Assembly (NCBI GenBank): GCA_018268375.1
Contig: JAFDWS010000002.1
Span: 434,001 to 498,000 of the forward strand
Source: Armatimonadota bacterium
GTDB lineage: Bacteria > Armatimonadota > Fimbriimonadia > Fimbriimonadales > Fimbriimonadaceae
Direction: 5' to 3'
DNA length: 64,000 nucleotides
The translations under genes and the position numbers were made by a program. Positions 22,536-30,987 of this stretch are shown one piece after another. Under the pieces are notes generated by a model, which was not told the origin of the DNA, searched no databases, and worked only from the letters and a program-made list of their open reading frames with translations. Position 1 is the stretch's first letter; each line of letters opens with the position of its first letter.

Positions 22536-23057
22536 GTGGTCCGCGTCCAGTACACTTATTCGACTGTAAACGAGCTTCGCACCAGTACGCCGAGCGAAGT
22601 CACGTTCCGTTATGAGTCCGTCCAAGAGCTGCGCCTCGCACAAGAGAACTACATCCTTGAGGGACTGGTGTGTATACCAAGTGACGACACTTCACGGTTG
22701 TGCGTCGGCTTTCTCACTCACGATGAAGCGAACGAGCGGCCACCGATATGGCACTATGCATCGCTTTATGACACTGACTATGAGTGCCAACGCATTGACC
22801 ATTATGACATCACTACGTGCGCAGCAGCCATTGACAAACTGCTGGAATGTCCCGATACCGTGTGCTACCCTTCTAACGACCCGCGACGGCTTCGCTATGG
22901 CTGGGTGTTCTACCCACAAAGAGAGGAGCACACCCTTCCAATGCGCACAATGCGCACAGAGGACATCACAAAACTCGATGCGCTAGTGTACCGGTGCAAA
23001 ACTCGTGCGGGCGCACTGGCTGAAGGCGTGACTTTCAACTGGCACGCCAAGGTATAA
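22536..23057 (+). CDS. Hypothetical protein, 173 aa
   Basis: GTG start 3 bases after the upstream stop. Soluble and acidic with scattered Cys. The end overlaps the TATAAT promoter of tRNA-Met. No family recognised. Confidence 0.65.
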   Translation: MVRVQYTYSTVNELRTSTPSEVTFRYESVQELRLAQENYILEGLVCIPSDDTSRLCVGFLTHDEANERPPIWHYASLYDTDYECQRIDHYDITTCAAAIDKLLECPDTVCYPSNDPRRLRYGWVFYPQREEHTLPMRTMRTEDITKLDALVYRCKTRAGALAEGVTFNWHAKV

Positions 23058-23058
23058 T
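23053..23058 (+). promoter_or_regulatory. -10 box (TATAAT) for tRNA-Met
   Basis: GGTATAATCG, identical to the decamer before tRNA-Gly(TCC); 9 bases ahead of the tRNA and overlapping the upstream stop codon. Confidence 0.6.
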
Positions 23059-23066
23059 CGCATTAC

Positions 23067-23141
23067 GGGGCTCAAGCTCATATGGTATGCAGCACCCGGC
23101 TCATAACCGGACGGTAGTGGGTTCGAACCCCACGGGCCCCA
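23067..23141 (+). tRNA. tRNA-Met(CAT)
   Basis: Acceptor GGGGCTC/GGGCCCC, anticodon CCGG-CTCATAA-CCGG, T-arm GTGGG-TTCGAAC-CCCAC, discriminator A, no CCA. A CAT anticodon could also be tRNA-Ile2. It lacks the C1-A72 mismatch and the GGG/CCC stem of initiator tRNA. Confidence 0.88.
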
Positions 23142-23153
23142 AAAACTTTAGCC

Positions 23154-23492
23154 ATGAATTTTTTCAACGACCCCGGTGATTCACAGGAAAGTCTCCCTCT
23201 TGGCCTTGAACCCACATTCATGGAAATGTTGGGTTTCAAAGACCGCAAAGACACCATTGACTGGCTCGGTGAAGACTTCTACGACCAATACGAGCAAGAA
23301 CTGTTCGATGCGTGGCAAAACTGTTGGGTCCAGGCTTTAGAACTGCAAAAAGACCCCAAAGCCTCACCTCGCGAACTTGACCTCGCGAACGCGGTCATCG
23401 CAGTCATGTGCAAGGCACGGAAGGTACCCATTGTATCACACACGTTCGACGTTGACGGCACACCTTGTATTTGCCGCAACCAACTCGATTAA
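23154..23492 (+). CDS. Hypothetical protein, 112 aa
   Basis: Acidic protein. The C-terminal half (ELDLANAVIAVMCKARKVPIVSH) resembles the 24015 product (AVELARMVFEVMCAEEGVPTVG), so the two are distant paralogues. Convergent with the next HNH gene (4-base overlap). Confidence 0.65.
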   Translation: MNFFNDPGDSQESLPLGLEPTFMEMLGFKDRKDTIDWLGEDFYDQYEQELFDAWQNCWVQALELQKDPKASPRELDLANAVIAVMCKARKVPIVSHTFDVDGTPCICRNQLD

Positions 23493-23785
23493 CGGGCGCG
23501 CTTTTTGGCCTTGAATGTCTTGGCGCCCGGGTGCTTGACGATAAAGTCCAAATACTTGCGCACGTCAGGGTGTGCCCTCAAGGCCACCACGTCAGCGAGT
23601 CCAGTGGCAAGCTCTTTGTTCGTAAAAAGCGCGTGTAGTTGCTTATGGCACATGCGGCATAAATCGCACTGAGGCAACAGGCTGAGTTTCGTACCACGCC
23701 GGCGACCAACGGCCTTGGGCACCAAATGATGGTTCGTCGTCTCAGGAACCGGTCGCTCGCAAAGCTGGCACACTGTTGCGGACAT
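23489..23785 (-). CDS. HNH-type nuclease, 98 aa
   Basis: Start ATG has CATAAT 7 bases upstream. CQLCERPVPETTNHHLVPK, then CDLCRMCHKQLHALFTNKEL matches the small HNH family with NHHLxPK. Divergent from the P-loop gene at 23812 (26-base gap). Confidence 0.75.
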   Translation of the reverse strand: MSATVCQLCERPVPETTNHHLVPKAVGRRRGTKLSLLPQCDLCRMCHKQLHALFTNKELATGLADVVALRAHPDVRKYLDFIVKHPGAKTFKAKKRAR

Positions 23786-23811
23786 GTGTCTAATTATGAC
23801 AGAATAGCGAA

Positions 23812-24099
23812 GTGCGCAACGTGTACGGGCTTGAAGCTGATGAAGGCATTGTAGCAGACCTGTCCGCAACTCGCGAGTCAAGCCCGTTTCTCGTTAGCGG
23901 ACGGAGGTCAGGCAAATCCACCTTCGCTGCACAACTTCAAGCCTGGGCAATGAAAGGAATCGCGGAAAGCCTTAAGTGCGAAATACAATTCCCGGACTCC
24001 AGTATAATCGAGAAATGGCAGACTCTGTCGTTCCGAAACTCAATGGCAAGTTCCACAAAACCACCACAGACTGGGACACGCTCTGGGCAGCCACTGTAA
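23812..24099 (+). CDS. Short P-loop protein, 95 aa
   Basis: GTG preceded by CAGAAT and 6 bases. Walker A SGRRSGKSTFAA at ~30-41. The sequence soon runs into the next gene (85-base overlap in another frame) and its tail is poor, so the gene looks truncated relative to a full ATPase such as a terminase motor. Confidence 0.5.
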   Translation: MRNVYGLEADEGIVADLSATRESSPFLVSGRRSGKSTFAAQLQAWAMKGIAESLKCEIQFPDSSIIEKWQTLSFRNSMASSTKPPQTGTRSGQPL

Positions 24100-24263
24100 A
24101 CGTACTGCACAGTTCTCCATTGGCCCCAGACGCAGTGGAATTGGCCCGAATGGTGTTCGAGGTCATGTGTGCCGAAGAGGGCGTGCCCACTGTCGGCGCG
24201 CTGGTCGATGGGCAAGTACACTACAACAAACTTGACTTAAGCCGGCCTTTTGAATGCCTTTAA
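24015..24263 (+). CDS. Hypothetical protein, 82 aa
   Basis: ATG with TATAAT (24003-24008) exactly 6 bases upstream, inside the previous reading frame. Paralogous C-terminus to the 23154 product. Function unknown. Confidence 0.65.
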   Translation: MADSVVPKLNGKFHKTTTDWDTLWAATVNVLHSSPLAPDAVELARMVFEVMCAEEGVPTVGALVDGQVHYNKLDLSRPFECL

Positions 24264-24290
24264 GGGACTTTTGGCACAATTTCGGTGTAA

Positions 24291-24884
24291 ATGCCGAAAA
24301 ATATCACAGAGCACAAACTGAGGCTCGGCAGCATTCTGGTCGGACACGAACTTACCGAGACTCAAAAACGACTGTTCAACGAAGACCACACCGACTTCTC
24401 ATTTCACTTCTATTTACGTCAAACAGGCGCTACAACCGGCGCCTTGAGCCACACCCTTACAGAAGCCTATTGGCACGCGGACACTCAATACCTGGTGCTG
24501 ACCTCCAACGGAGACCTTGCAGCTGCAGCGTTCAACAGAGCCATCCAGATGATGGGGCGCTTGTGCCTCGAGCGGCCTGAACGTGTTTACAAAGACTCAA
24601 GCAGCACCAAAACAGTCTCCATTCATTACGGGTCAACAGGCTCGTCAGTGAGGTTCGCCTCCAAAGATGCCAATTTGGCAGGCAAACACTACCATGGCGT
24701 AGTTTTAGACTTGAACTACCAAGAATTGACGCTAGACCTTGTGGACAAAGCCTCGAACCTCGTCATGTCAGGAATGGGTTCCTTGCGCATCTTGGCCACA
24801 CATGAAGAAGACATGACCGAAGTCGACGTTCTGCCACCCACACCTTCCAAGCTCGACGCGGTATTAGACCAGATAGCGGCTTGA
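24291..24884 (+). CDS. Terminase-like protein with degenerate P-loop, 197 aa
   Basis: FYLRQTGATTGALSHTL sits where phage terminases have RQxGKT, but the Walker A Lys is replaced by Ala. A VVLDLN segment could be a Walker B remnant. The length is less than half of a terminase. Likely a cut-down ATPase relative with a structural or regulatory role. Confidence 0.45.
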   Translation: MPKNITEHKLRLGSILVGHELTETQKRLFNEDHTDFSFHFYLRQTGATTGALSHTLTEAYWHADTQYLVLTSNGDLAAAAFNRAIQMMGRLCLERPERVYKDSSSTKTVSIHYGSTGSSVRFASKDANLAGKHYHGVVLDLNYQELTLDLVDKASNLVMSGMGSLRILATHEEDMTEVDVLPPTPSKLDAVLDQIAA

Positions 24885-24888
24885 ACGA

Positions 24889-25179
24889 GTGTACAACAGA
24901 GCCATGAGCAAGCACGAGGCAGCAGGACATTGCGGCATGTTGCTCCGGATGGTCGAAGACTTGGCCACTATGTGGTTCAACGACAAAGGTCAAGAAAACG
25001 AAGTGCTTTTTGAAGCAAAACTCGAGTTGTTGCATGCTTACTTGCGCGTATTGCCAGTAGCGCCAGAAACATTGCCGTCCGAACTCAGAAAAGCAGTGTG
25101 GGGCAAGACAAATGTATTGCGAACACTGAGGAGCAGCGACGATGTCACTCGCTCTTACAACGGGAACACATTGGCATAA
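24889..25179 (+). CDS. Hypothetical protein, 96 aa
   Basis: GTG 24889 or ATG 24904 (MSKHEAAGHCGML). Helical, with LLHAYLRVLPVAPETLPSEL. No domain recognised. Confidence 0.6.
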   Translation: MYNRAMSKHEAAGHCGMLLRMVEDLATMWFNDKGQENEVLFEAKLELLHAYLRVLPVAPETLPSELRKAVWGKTNVLRTLRSSDDVTRSYNGNTLA

Positions 25180-25186
25180 TAACACT

Positions 25187-25360
25187 GTGAGCGACACCGT
25201 CGATACGGCATCTATGATTGCCTTTCTCAAAAAACTCGCTGGCAGCTTGGGTTCTGCGAAACTCGAGACCGTGGCAGACCGGTTAGAAGAACAAGACTCC
25301 CAAATCAAAGCGTTGGAAGAACGCATTGCCCAAATTGCGACGCTGTGTTCCCAGAGTTGA
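25187..25360 (+). CDS. Small coiled-coil protein, 57 aa
   Basis: GTG with CATAAT (25175-25180) exactly 6 bases upstream. The second half (LEEQDSQIKALEERIAQIA) has heptad spacing of a coiled coil. Function unknown. Confidence 0.6.
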   Translation: MSDTVDTASMIAFLKKLAGSLGSAKLETVADRLEEQDSQIKALEERIAQIATLCSQS

Positions 25361-25400
25361 CGGCAGGTCAAGTGTCGGCGCGTGGCTAAATGAGGACTCA

Positions 25401-25802
25401 ATGGACTCAGTCCGTTGTTTCCCGAAACACGAAGTGTTGGCCAGGCTCGCCGTAGAAGATGTAATCTGTCACATACCCAGCGTGGAAGAGGGCAACTACG
25501 GTCGAAAACTGGCCGTACAGACCGACCAAGGCACCATTAATGTGTCCATAGCCAGTAAAAAACTGCTGACATTCCGCCAAAGTCTTTCTTGCGCTGGCTG
25601 CGGTGCCCAAGGAGCATATTTTTTGTTGCTGCGCAACCCACTGGCCAAAAACCGCTGCTCTTTAGAACTGTTCACCGACGAAGGTGAACTGATGACGCGC
25701 GACCACATCTTGCCAAAGTCTCTCGGCGGCGGAAATGAGATGGGCAACAGTCAGACTATGTGCCTAGTGTGCAACTCGGAGAAAGGCAGCAAAATCTTGT
25801 GA
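25401..25802 (+). CDS. HNH endonuclease, 133 aa
   Basis: GAGG lies 5 bases before ATG. Core: CAGCGAQ, MTRDHILPKSLGGGNEMGN, TMCLVCNSEKGSKIL. Complete HNH signature; not beside a tRNA. Confidence 0.8.
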   Translation: MDSVRCFPKHEVLARLAVEDVICHIPSVEEGNYGRKLAVQTDQGTINVSIASKKLLTFRQSLSCAGCGAQGAYFLLLRNPLAKNRCSLELFTDEGELMTRDHILPKSLGGGNEMGNSQTMCLVCNSEKGSKIL

Positions 25803-25823
25803 CTGTGGTAGAATGCCTTCGAA

Positions 25824-26075
25824 ATGGCTACCTACACTGTACTAGCAGGCAGCGGCGACTTGAAGCTCTCGTACGACCCTGCCAACAAAGACCAGGTCGC
25901 TGCGGCGAAAAAGGTCTTCAACGACCTCGTCAAAAAGGGCATGAAGGTTTACGTGGACACTAAGTCCAAGTCTAGGCGCAAAGAGGTCACTGAGTTCAGC
26001 CCCACTCAGACCAAGCTGGTGTTCGTACCTCAGTTGACTGGCGGAATGTCGAAGACCAAAACGACATGCCGGTAG
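25824..26075 (+). CDS. Small basic protein, 83 aa
   Basis: TAGAAT lies 9 bases before ATG. Lys-rich, with AAAKKVFNDLVKKGMKVYV, a pattern seen in short phage proteins with one alpha/beta unit. Function unknown. Overlaps the next gene by 10 bases. Confidence 0.65.
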   Translation: MATYTVLAGSGDLKLSYDPANKDQVAAAKKVFNDLVKKGMKVYVDTKSKSRRKEVTEFSPTQTKLVFVPQLTGGMSKTKTTCR

Positions 26076-27025
26076 ACACACTGGAGGTCGAAGAGGAAGA
26101 AGTCCCTGCCACGTCTGACGCGGCAGGGACTATGCTGCTTTATATGCTCTCGTTAGAAGCCGTTTGTCCCCATTGCGCCAGGATAGTCCCCATCACTGCT
26201 CCCGAACGGCATAACTACGCGCCATTGATGTACTCGATGTACATTACGTGCAAGCGTTGCCAATTCACGGCCTTGTTGTCAGACTTTTTCATGGTGGGCG
26301 CAGACATGTTCAGCAGGCGACCGGACGATGTAGTCCGTCACGGACGACAAAAAGTGCGTTTTAAGCACACCAAAAAGCGACTGAACACCAAATGGGCGGA
26401 AGACCGGTATTTTCGACGATACTGGCAGCTGCACAAGATGCGCGAAGCGCAAGGCATGCTCGCCTTTCTTGAGCACTTGAGCAACCGTCAAAAGCGCTCG
26501 TTTTTAGACCATGGACACCTAGACATCAAGGGTTCCGAGGGCGGCAAATACAGGCTGTATTTTGCCAGGCACAGTAACATTGCACAAGTGGACGCAAATG
26601 GCATGCCCCTCCGCGGGTGGTGCTACCACGCTGGAGACTTCATGTCGGTAGGCGACAACTTGTTGACACAAATGTTCGCCATTGAGACCAACGAGCGGGC
26701 GTTCTTCCAGCAGGCAAACGTGCAAAGAGAAGACTGGATGGACGGACTGGGGTCTTACTCCAATTGGAAGTCTGCACTGAAAGACTACCAAAAAATAATC
26801 AAAAAACACAGACTAGACCAACGAGAGACGCAGCCATTGCTGGGCACGTCTCTCATTGTACTGGACATGGATTTGGACGACTCGACAAACTACACGACAC
26901 GGAAAAAGGTAGGTTTACCGGCCAAAAGAACCGCCACCAGGCGGACCGCTGCCAAAACCGCCAAAGTTGCCAGAGCCACCACCAAAGTTGCCAGAACCAA
27001 AACCGCCGCCAAAACTCCCGCCTAA
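26066..27025 (+). CDS. Zinc-ribbon protein with basic Ala/Lys tail, 319 aa
   Basis: CPHC and CKRC pairs (~34-74) suggest a zinc ribbon. The central part is unrecognised. The last ~40 residues (TRRTAAKTAKVARATTKVAR) look like a histone H1-type basic tail, but that stretch is antisense to the Gly-rich end of the minus-strand gene, so the tail may be partly imposed by the other strand. Confidence 0.6.
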   Translation: MPVDTLEVEEEEVPATSDAAGTMLLYMLSLEAVCPHCARIVPITAPERHNYAPLMYSMYITCKRCQFTALLSDFFMVGADMFSRRPDDVVRHGRQKVRFKHTKKRLNTKWAEDRYFRRYWQLHKMREAQGMLAFLEHLSNRQKRSFLDHGHLDIKGSEGGKYRLYFARHSNIAQVDANGMPLRGWCYHAGDFMSVGDNLLTQMFAIETNERAFFQQANVQREDWMDGLGSYSNWKSALKDYQKIIKKHRLDQRETQPLLGTSLIVLDMDLDDSTNYTTRKKVGLPAKRTATRRTAAKTAKVARATTKVARTKTAAKTPA

Positions 27026-27214
27026 CCCGGTAATACCGAAGCCGGTCGACATTTCAGGCGGAGTGTCAAGGGTCGTCGTGCCAGCAAGCAGCATGGCAAT
27101 AAGAGCAGGGTCTGCGTGACGGACTTTAATCCTGCGAACGACCGTCCCGTCTGATTGAGCAGCCGCAACACCTGCGGCCAGCAAGAACGCACATACCAAG
27201 AAGACTTTCTTCAT
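26915..27214 (-). CDS. Secreted Gly-rich protein, secretin-N-like, 99 aa
   Basis: Signal peptide MKKVFLVCAFLLAAGVAAAQ. Then RRIKVRHADPALIAMLLAG, reminiscent of the short N-domains of secretins, and a Gly/Phe-rich tail. Start overlaps the stop of the upstream protease gene by ATGA, so the two form one operon and probably act outside the cytoplasm. Confidence 0.7.
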   Translation of the reverse strand: MKKVFLVCAFLLAAGVAAAQSDGTVVRRIKVRHADPALIAMLLAGTTTLDTPPEMSTGFGITGLGGSFGGGFGSGNFGGGSGNFGGFGSGPPGGGSFGR

Positions 27215-27960
27215 CTGGTCACCATGGATGTTTGTACACGCTCTCCCGTAAGTTCTTGAATGACTTTAGCCAGTCGGAACGCTGGCAAACCGAATGACAC
27301 GGCATTTGCACCTTGACGCACAAAGACCATCATGGCTACGACCTTGTTGGTATTGACATCGACCAAGGGACCGCCACTGTCGCCAGGATTAAAACAAGCG
27401 TCGGTCACGAGGTATTCACCAATCACGGCGTCCCCTGTGTCCAGGGTGGTGTCCAAATTGGTGTAGCCAGTAATATGGCCGAACAAAAAAAGACAAGACA
27501 GGTCAAGTGGGAAGCCGGACCCCATCAATGAAGTACCGACTTCTAGCTTGTCCGTGTTTAACTCAAGCAAAGACCGGGCCTTGTCCTTTACTGCCGACTT
27601 GTCAACGTACAAAAGTGCCACATCCTCGGTCTTGCTCTTTTTGCAGAGCAATGCCGCCAATTGCTGACCGTCACTAAACGTGACCCTTATCTTGGCGTAC
27701 TCACGGTGTACCTTGTGCGCCTCGCCCTTGTCGTCAGTAGTCCATTCGTCATAACCAGCCACCACGTGCTTGGCAGTGATTATCATGCTCTGTTCAGCGT
27801 ACAACCATCCAGTACCGGAGTGTTCAAACTCAGAGGAGTTGGTTTCTGCCACCGACACTTCGACGACAGCGTCACGCAACTGGCTTGTAGAACCCGCCCG
27901 CACTTGACCGAAACAAAGACAGCCCAACAACGACAAGCCGAGAAGCGCACAAATTTTCAC
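27211..27960 (-). CDS. Secreted trypsin-like serine protease, 249 aa
   Basis: GTG with GGAGGA 5 bases upstream. Signal peptide (~1-22). Catalytic triad placed as in S1 proteases: His65 in ITAKHVV, Asp113 in TEDVALLY, Ser195 in NPGDSGGPLV. No PDZ domain. Related to HtrA/trypsin-type enzymes. It could act on envelope or surface proteins. Confidence 0.85.
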   Translation of the reverse strand: MKICALLGLSLLGCLCFGQVRAGSTSQLRDAVVEVSVAETNSSEFEHSGTGWLYAEQSMIITAKHVVAGYDEWTTDDKGEAHKVHREYAKIRVTFSDGQQLAALLCKKSKTEDVALLYVDKSAVKDKARSLLELNTDKLEVGTSLMGSGFPLDLSCLFLFGHITGYTNLDTTLDTGDAVIGEYLVTDACFNPGDSGGPLVDVNTNKVVAMMVFVRQGANAVSFGLPAFRLAKVIQELTGERVQTSMVTR

Positions 27961-28070
27961 CAGAGTCCTCCGTATTTTTCAACCCTAATGAGTGCATTAT
28001 TGAGACACACGACGGCACCTTGGTCACATCTGTGACATTTTTGCCAGACCAGCAATGTATACTTACACAA

Positions 28071-28595
28071 ATGGTCGAACTGGCGCATTTGCATCCCACT
28101 CAATCTTGGTTGCGAAGTTTTTCCAAAGTCAGGCGCATGACAGAATATGTCTTGAACGGAGGCATTTTTACGGCAGAAAGCGTACAGTTGTTCCACCCAG
28201 AAGACACAGTGTTCCCCCTTGTGCAACTGAGTCGCTTCCCGGACGGCTCGTTGTACGTACACGATGGGCACCACAGGGCGGTCTCTGTCTGGCTGGGTGG
28301 TCGAGAAGTACTGGTGGAAGAAGAGTACTGCATCCGTGACTGGCCATCGCTCGATTCGTACGCCAAGCCTAATTTGAGCGCACAATGGTACACACCGTTC
28401 GACCTTTTGACCGAAGTCAGGCTGCCGGACACTCGGGCGTTCAAGAGCTTGGTGGAGGAAACGTCGCCTGAAGAGGCCGAGGCCTTGATTGCGCGGCTCA
28501 AACACATGTACGCCACTGCGCGCGAACACTGGACGATGGTAGAACTCGCAGAAGCAATCCGCGGTCCGGCTTTCTCTGCCGTTGTACAGGCCTAG
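28071..28595 (+). CDS. ParB-like nuclease-fold protein, 174 aa
   Basis: ATG with TATACT 7 bases upstream; the frame extends to TTG 28020. Core RFPDGSLYVHDGHHRAVSVWL matches the DGHHR motif of ParB/sulfiredoxin-fold proteins. No HTH is seen, so a partition role is unlikely; DNA-binding or nuclease activity is possible. Confidence 0.65.
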   Translation: MVELAHLHPTQSWLRSFSKVRRMTEYVLNGGIFTAESVQLFHPEDTVFPLVQLSRFPDGSLYVHDGHHRAVSVWLGGREVLVEEEYCIRDWPSLDSYAKPNLSAQWYTPFDLLTEVRLPDTRAFKSLVEETSPEEAEALIARLKHMYATAREHWTMVELAEAIRGPAFSAVVQA

Positions 28596-28662
28596 GTGTT
28601 GAAAAAAATGGTCACCCGGTGATATAATCACTGTGCGGCCAGTGTGCCGAAACTAAAGCATC

Positions 28663-29394
28663 ATGGCAAACAGACATGAATTGGTAGCGGTACTCGACCG
28701 CAGTGGCTCAATGGGAAGCAAGGCCGCCGACGTCATCGGTGGTTACAACAGCCTGATTGAGCGCACTCTAAAAGACTCTCAAGACACGGGTGTCCCCACC
28801 TTTGTCACACTAGTGCTGTTCGACACCAGGTACCAGGTCGTCTATGCGTCGACGCCCATCACCGATGTCGAACCATTGACCGACCGGGTGTACCAAACTG
28901 GTGGGAACACCGCGTTGATGGACGCCGTGGGAGCGGCCATCGAAGCTTGCAAAAAGAGCATTAAGCCACCCAAGCAGGCTAAAAAAAGCACGAACAAGCT
29001 TGACGCTGCCCTGGCAGTCGTCGACCCGCCTAAGGTCAAAGACCAAGTATCGGTGACGTTCGCCATCTTTACAGACGGTGAAGAGAACCAATCGACCACT
29101 TACTCTCGCGAGCAAATCGCCACAAGCATAGGCAAACTCACCAAACAAGGGTGGACTTTCACATATCTTGGCGCAGACCAAGACCAGTGGACGGCCAGCC
29201 GCATCGCACAGGGCCTCGGCATCGCCAAGGGCAACACTCGAGGCTACGACAAGTCCCAAATGGGTGAGACGTTCGCACTGTTCTCGGCCGGCACCACCAG
29301 CCGCTTGCGCTCAGTAAGCCAAGGCCTGGTCGGCTCCACCGTGGACTTCTTCGAAGAAGCCGAAGCCGTCTTGCAGGAGGACAGCAATGCTTAA
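28663..29394 (+). CDS. VWA-domain protein, 243 aa
   Basis: MIDAS motif DRSGS (12-16), the TGGNTALMDAV threonine loop and IFTDGEENQS. An insertion rich in Lys/Pro (~95-125) interrupts the fold. Followed by PspA with an 8-base overlap and an AGGAGG ribosome site. VWA domains bind protein partners through a metal ion; pairing with PspA suggests membrane-stress duty. Confidence 0.85.
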   Translation: MANRHELVAVLDRSGSMGSKAADVIGGYNSLIERTLKDSQDTGVPTFVTLVLFDTRYQVVYASTPITDVEPLTDRVYQTGGNTALMDAVGAAIEACKKSIKPPKQAKKSTNKLDAALAVVDPPKVKDQVSVTFAIFTDGEENQSTTYSREQIATSIGKLTKQGWTFTYLGADQDQWTASRIAQGLGIAKGNTRGYDKSQMGETFALFSAGTTSRLRSVSQGLVGSTVDFFEEAEAVLQEDSNA

Positions 29395-30139
29395 GCGGCT
29401 CGCGAACTTCTTTCGAGCGATTTTCAACGCCTTTATGACCAAGGTCGAAGACCCCGAAATGCTGCTCGACCAAGCACGACGGGACATGGCAGAAGCGTTG
29501 AGTTCCAACCGCGAAAAAGCAGTCCAGGCCTTGGCTATGAAAAACCGGCTGGCCGCATTGGTGCAAGAAACCGAAATGCGAGGCCGGCAATGTGAAGTCA
29601 AGGCCGAAGCCGCCCTAAAACAAGGCAACCGGGACATGGCTTTGCAGTTCATGGCTGAGAAAAAGCGGCATGAAAGTTCGCTTACCGGGCTAAAGGAATC
29701 CCTTGCCAAGGCCGAGGTGACAGTCGGTCACGTCAAAGAAGGCATCAAGTACCAAGAGAACCAAATCCGCCAAAAAACGGCCGAGGCTTTGGCGCTCAAG
29801 GCACAATGGAAACAGTCTCAAATCCAGTCTGCCATCACGAAGAGCCTCGAAGGCCTGTCTTTCGAGAACGAACTGGAAGGCTGGGGCGCTGCGACCGAGA
29901 AAATCAAAAATTCGACTGCCGAGGCCGATGCGCGACAAGAAATGTTCAACGATTCCATTGCCGGCAAGGTGATGCAGCTCGAGAACACCCAGGACGACAT
30001 CGACGCGGAAGACGACCTCAAGCAGCTCGAAGCACGCTTGGGGCTCGCCAGTCCGGGCACCGTGGACGCAGGCGCGACAGCGCAAACAGCCAGTGTGGAA
30101 GACGACCTGGCGACACTTGAGGCGCGACTAAAGGTCTAA
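29387..30139 (+). CDS. pspA: PspA/IM30 family membrane-remodelling protein, 250 aa
   Basis: Begins MLKRLANFFRAIFNAFMTKVEDPEMLLDQ in pattern: amphipathic helix then VEDPEMLLDQA, the PspA hallmark. Long helical coiled coil to ~residue 190, then an acidic C-terminal helix with LKQLEARLG. PspA/Vipp1 proteins are ESCRT-III relatives that protect the inner membrane. Translationally coupled to the VWA gene. Confidence 0.88.
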   Translation: MLKRLANFFRAIFNAFMTKVEDPEMLLDQARRDMAEALSSNREKAVQALAMKNRLAALVQETEMRGRQCEVKAEAALKQGNRDMALQFMAEKKRHESSLTGLKESLAKAEVTVGHVKEGIKYQENQIRQKTAEALALKAQWKQSQIQSAITKSLEGLSFENELEGWGAATEKIKNSTAEADARQEMFNDSIAGKVMQLENTQDDIDAEDDLKQLEARLGLASPGTVDAGATAQTASVEDDLATLEARLKV

Positions 30140-30146
30140 AAAACTC

Positions 30147-30180
30147 ACGCGGCACATGGCCTAAAAACCGTGTGCCGCGT
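30147..30180 (+). promoter_or_regulatory. 13-bp hairpin next to a -10 box
   Basis: ACGCGGCACATGG (30147-30159) pairs with CCGTGTGCCGCGT (30168-30180). CATAAT follows after 2 bases and then the start of the next gene. It could end pspA transcription and/or serve as an operator. Confidence 0.55.
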
Positions 30181-30195
30181 GTCATAATCACAACT

Positions 30196-30987
30196 ATGAC
30201 CACTGAGGTCCCAAAAAAGTCCAGGTTTCGAAAAGGGCTCGCTGTGTCCACTCTGCAATGGGCACAAAACTGCTTGACCGAGTGCCAGTACCGGACTCGG
30301 TCCAAGATGGACTGTGCCACAGCGCACGCGCTCCATAAGTTGGCCAATGGCGACCCAATCCAGTTCGTCGCCTACCGTTTTACGGGCGACCATACAGAGT
30401 GCCTGGCGATTTACACTCCAAGTTTGCCAGTGACCGCAGTCAGCTTTGGCTTTGGTGGATACATGGAAATCCGAAGCGTAGAGCAAATGGCACAGTCACT
30501 GTATCGACACGGACATCGAATCGGCGGACAACTTCTGGCTTTTCGCACCGCAGACACGGAGAGAGTGTACTTTGAACCGGCGGGCATTGACGACCGCGTG
30601 GAATGGTCTGAGGACGCAGCCGCGCTACTGGCCGAAGCTGCTATGTACGCCGCTGAAAAAGCTCGCGAAGAACAAGTACGTATCTTGACGGATGCGCTTT
30701 GTACACTGGACAACCGCGCGACACGCGACATCAAGGAAGAACTTAAAGAACTCACTACGGTCATCATGGGAGACAGAGTCATTCAGCCAAACGACTGGAT
30801 GCTACAATTGTTACAAGACCTAGACAACGTGGACGAAACTGATTTGTGGTCTCGGCTACAACAAGAAATCGAACGCGAAAGCAAGGACGATGTTTGGGGT
30901 TGGAACGTGATGCCTGTGCATCTTGCGTTCCGCTTGGTCTATGGAGACCAGGACAAGAAAAAAACAGGACGCAAGAAATGCCACTGA
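30196..30987 (+). CDS. Hypothetical protein, 263 aa
   Basis: ATG preceded by CATAAT with a 7-base spacer. Soluble; helical second half (LLAEAAMYAAEKAREEQVRI). No recognised motif. Overlaps the next gene by 10 bases. Confidence 0.7.
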   Translation: MTTEVPKKSRFRKGLAVSTLQWAQNCLTECQYRTRSKMDCATAHALHKLANGDPIQFVAYRFTGDHTECLAIYTPSLPVTAVSFGFGGYMEIRSVEQMAQSLYRHGHRIGGQLLAFRTADTERVYFEPAGIDDRVEWSEDAAALLAEAAMYAAEKAREEQVRILTDALCTLDNRATRDIKEELKELTTVIMGDRVIQPNDWMLQLLQDLDNVDETDLWSRLQQEIERESKDDVWGWNVMPVHLAFRLVYGDQDKKKTGRKKCH

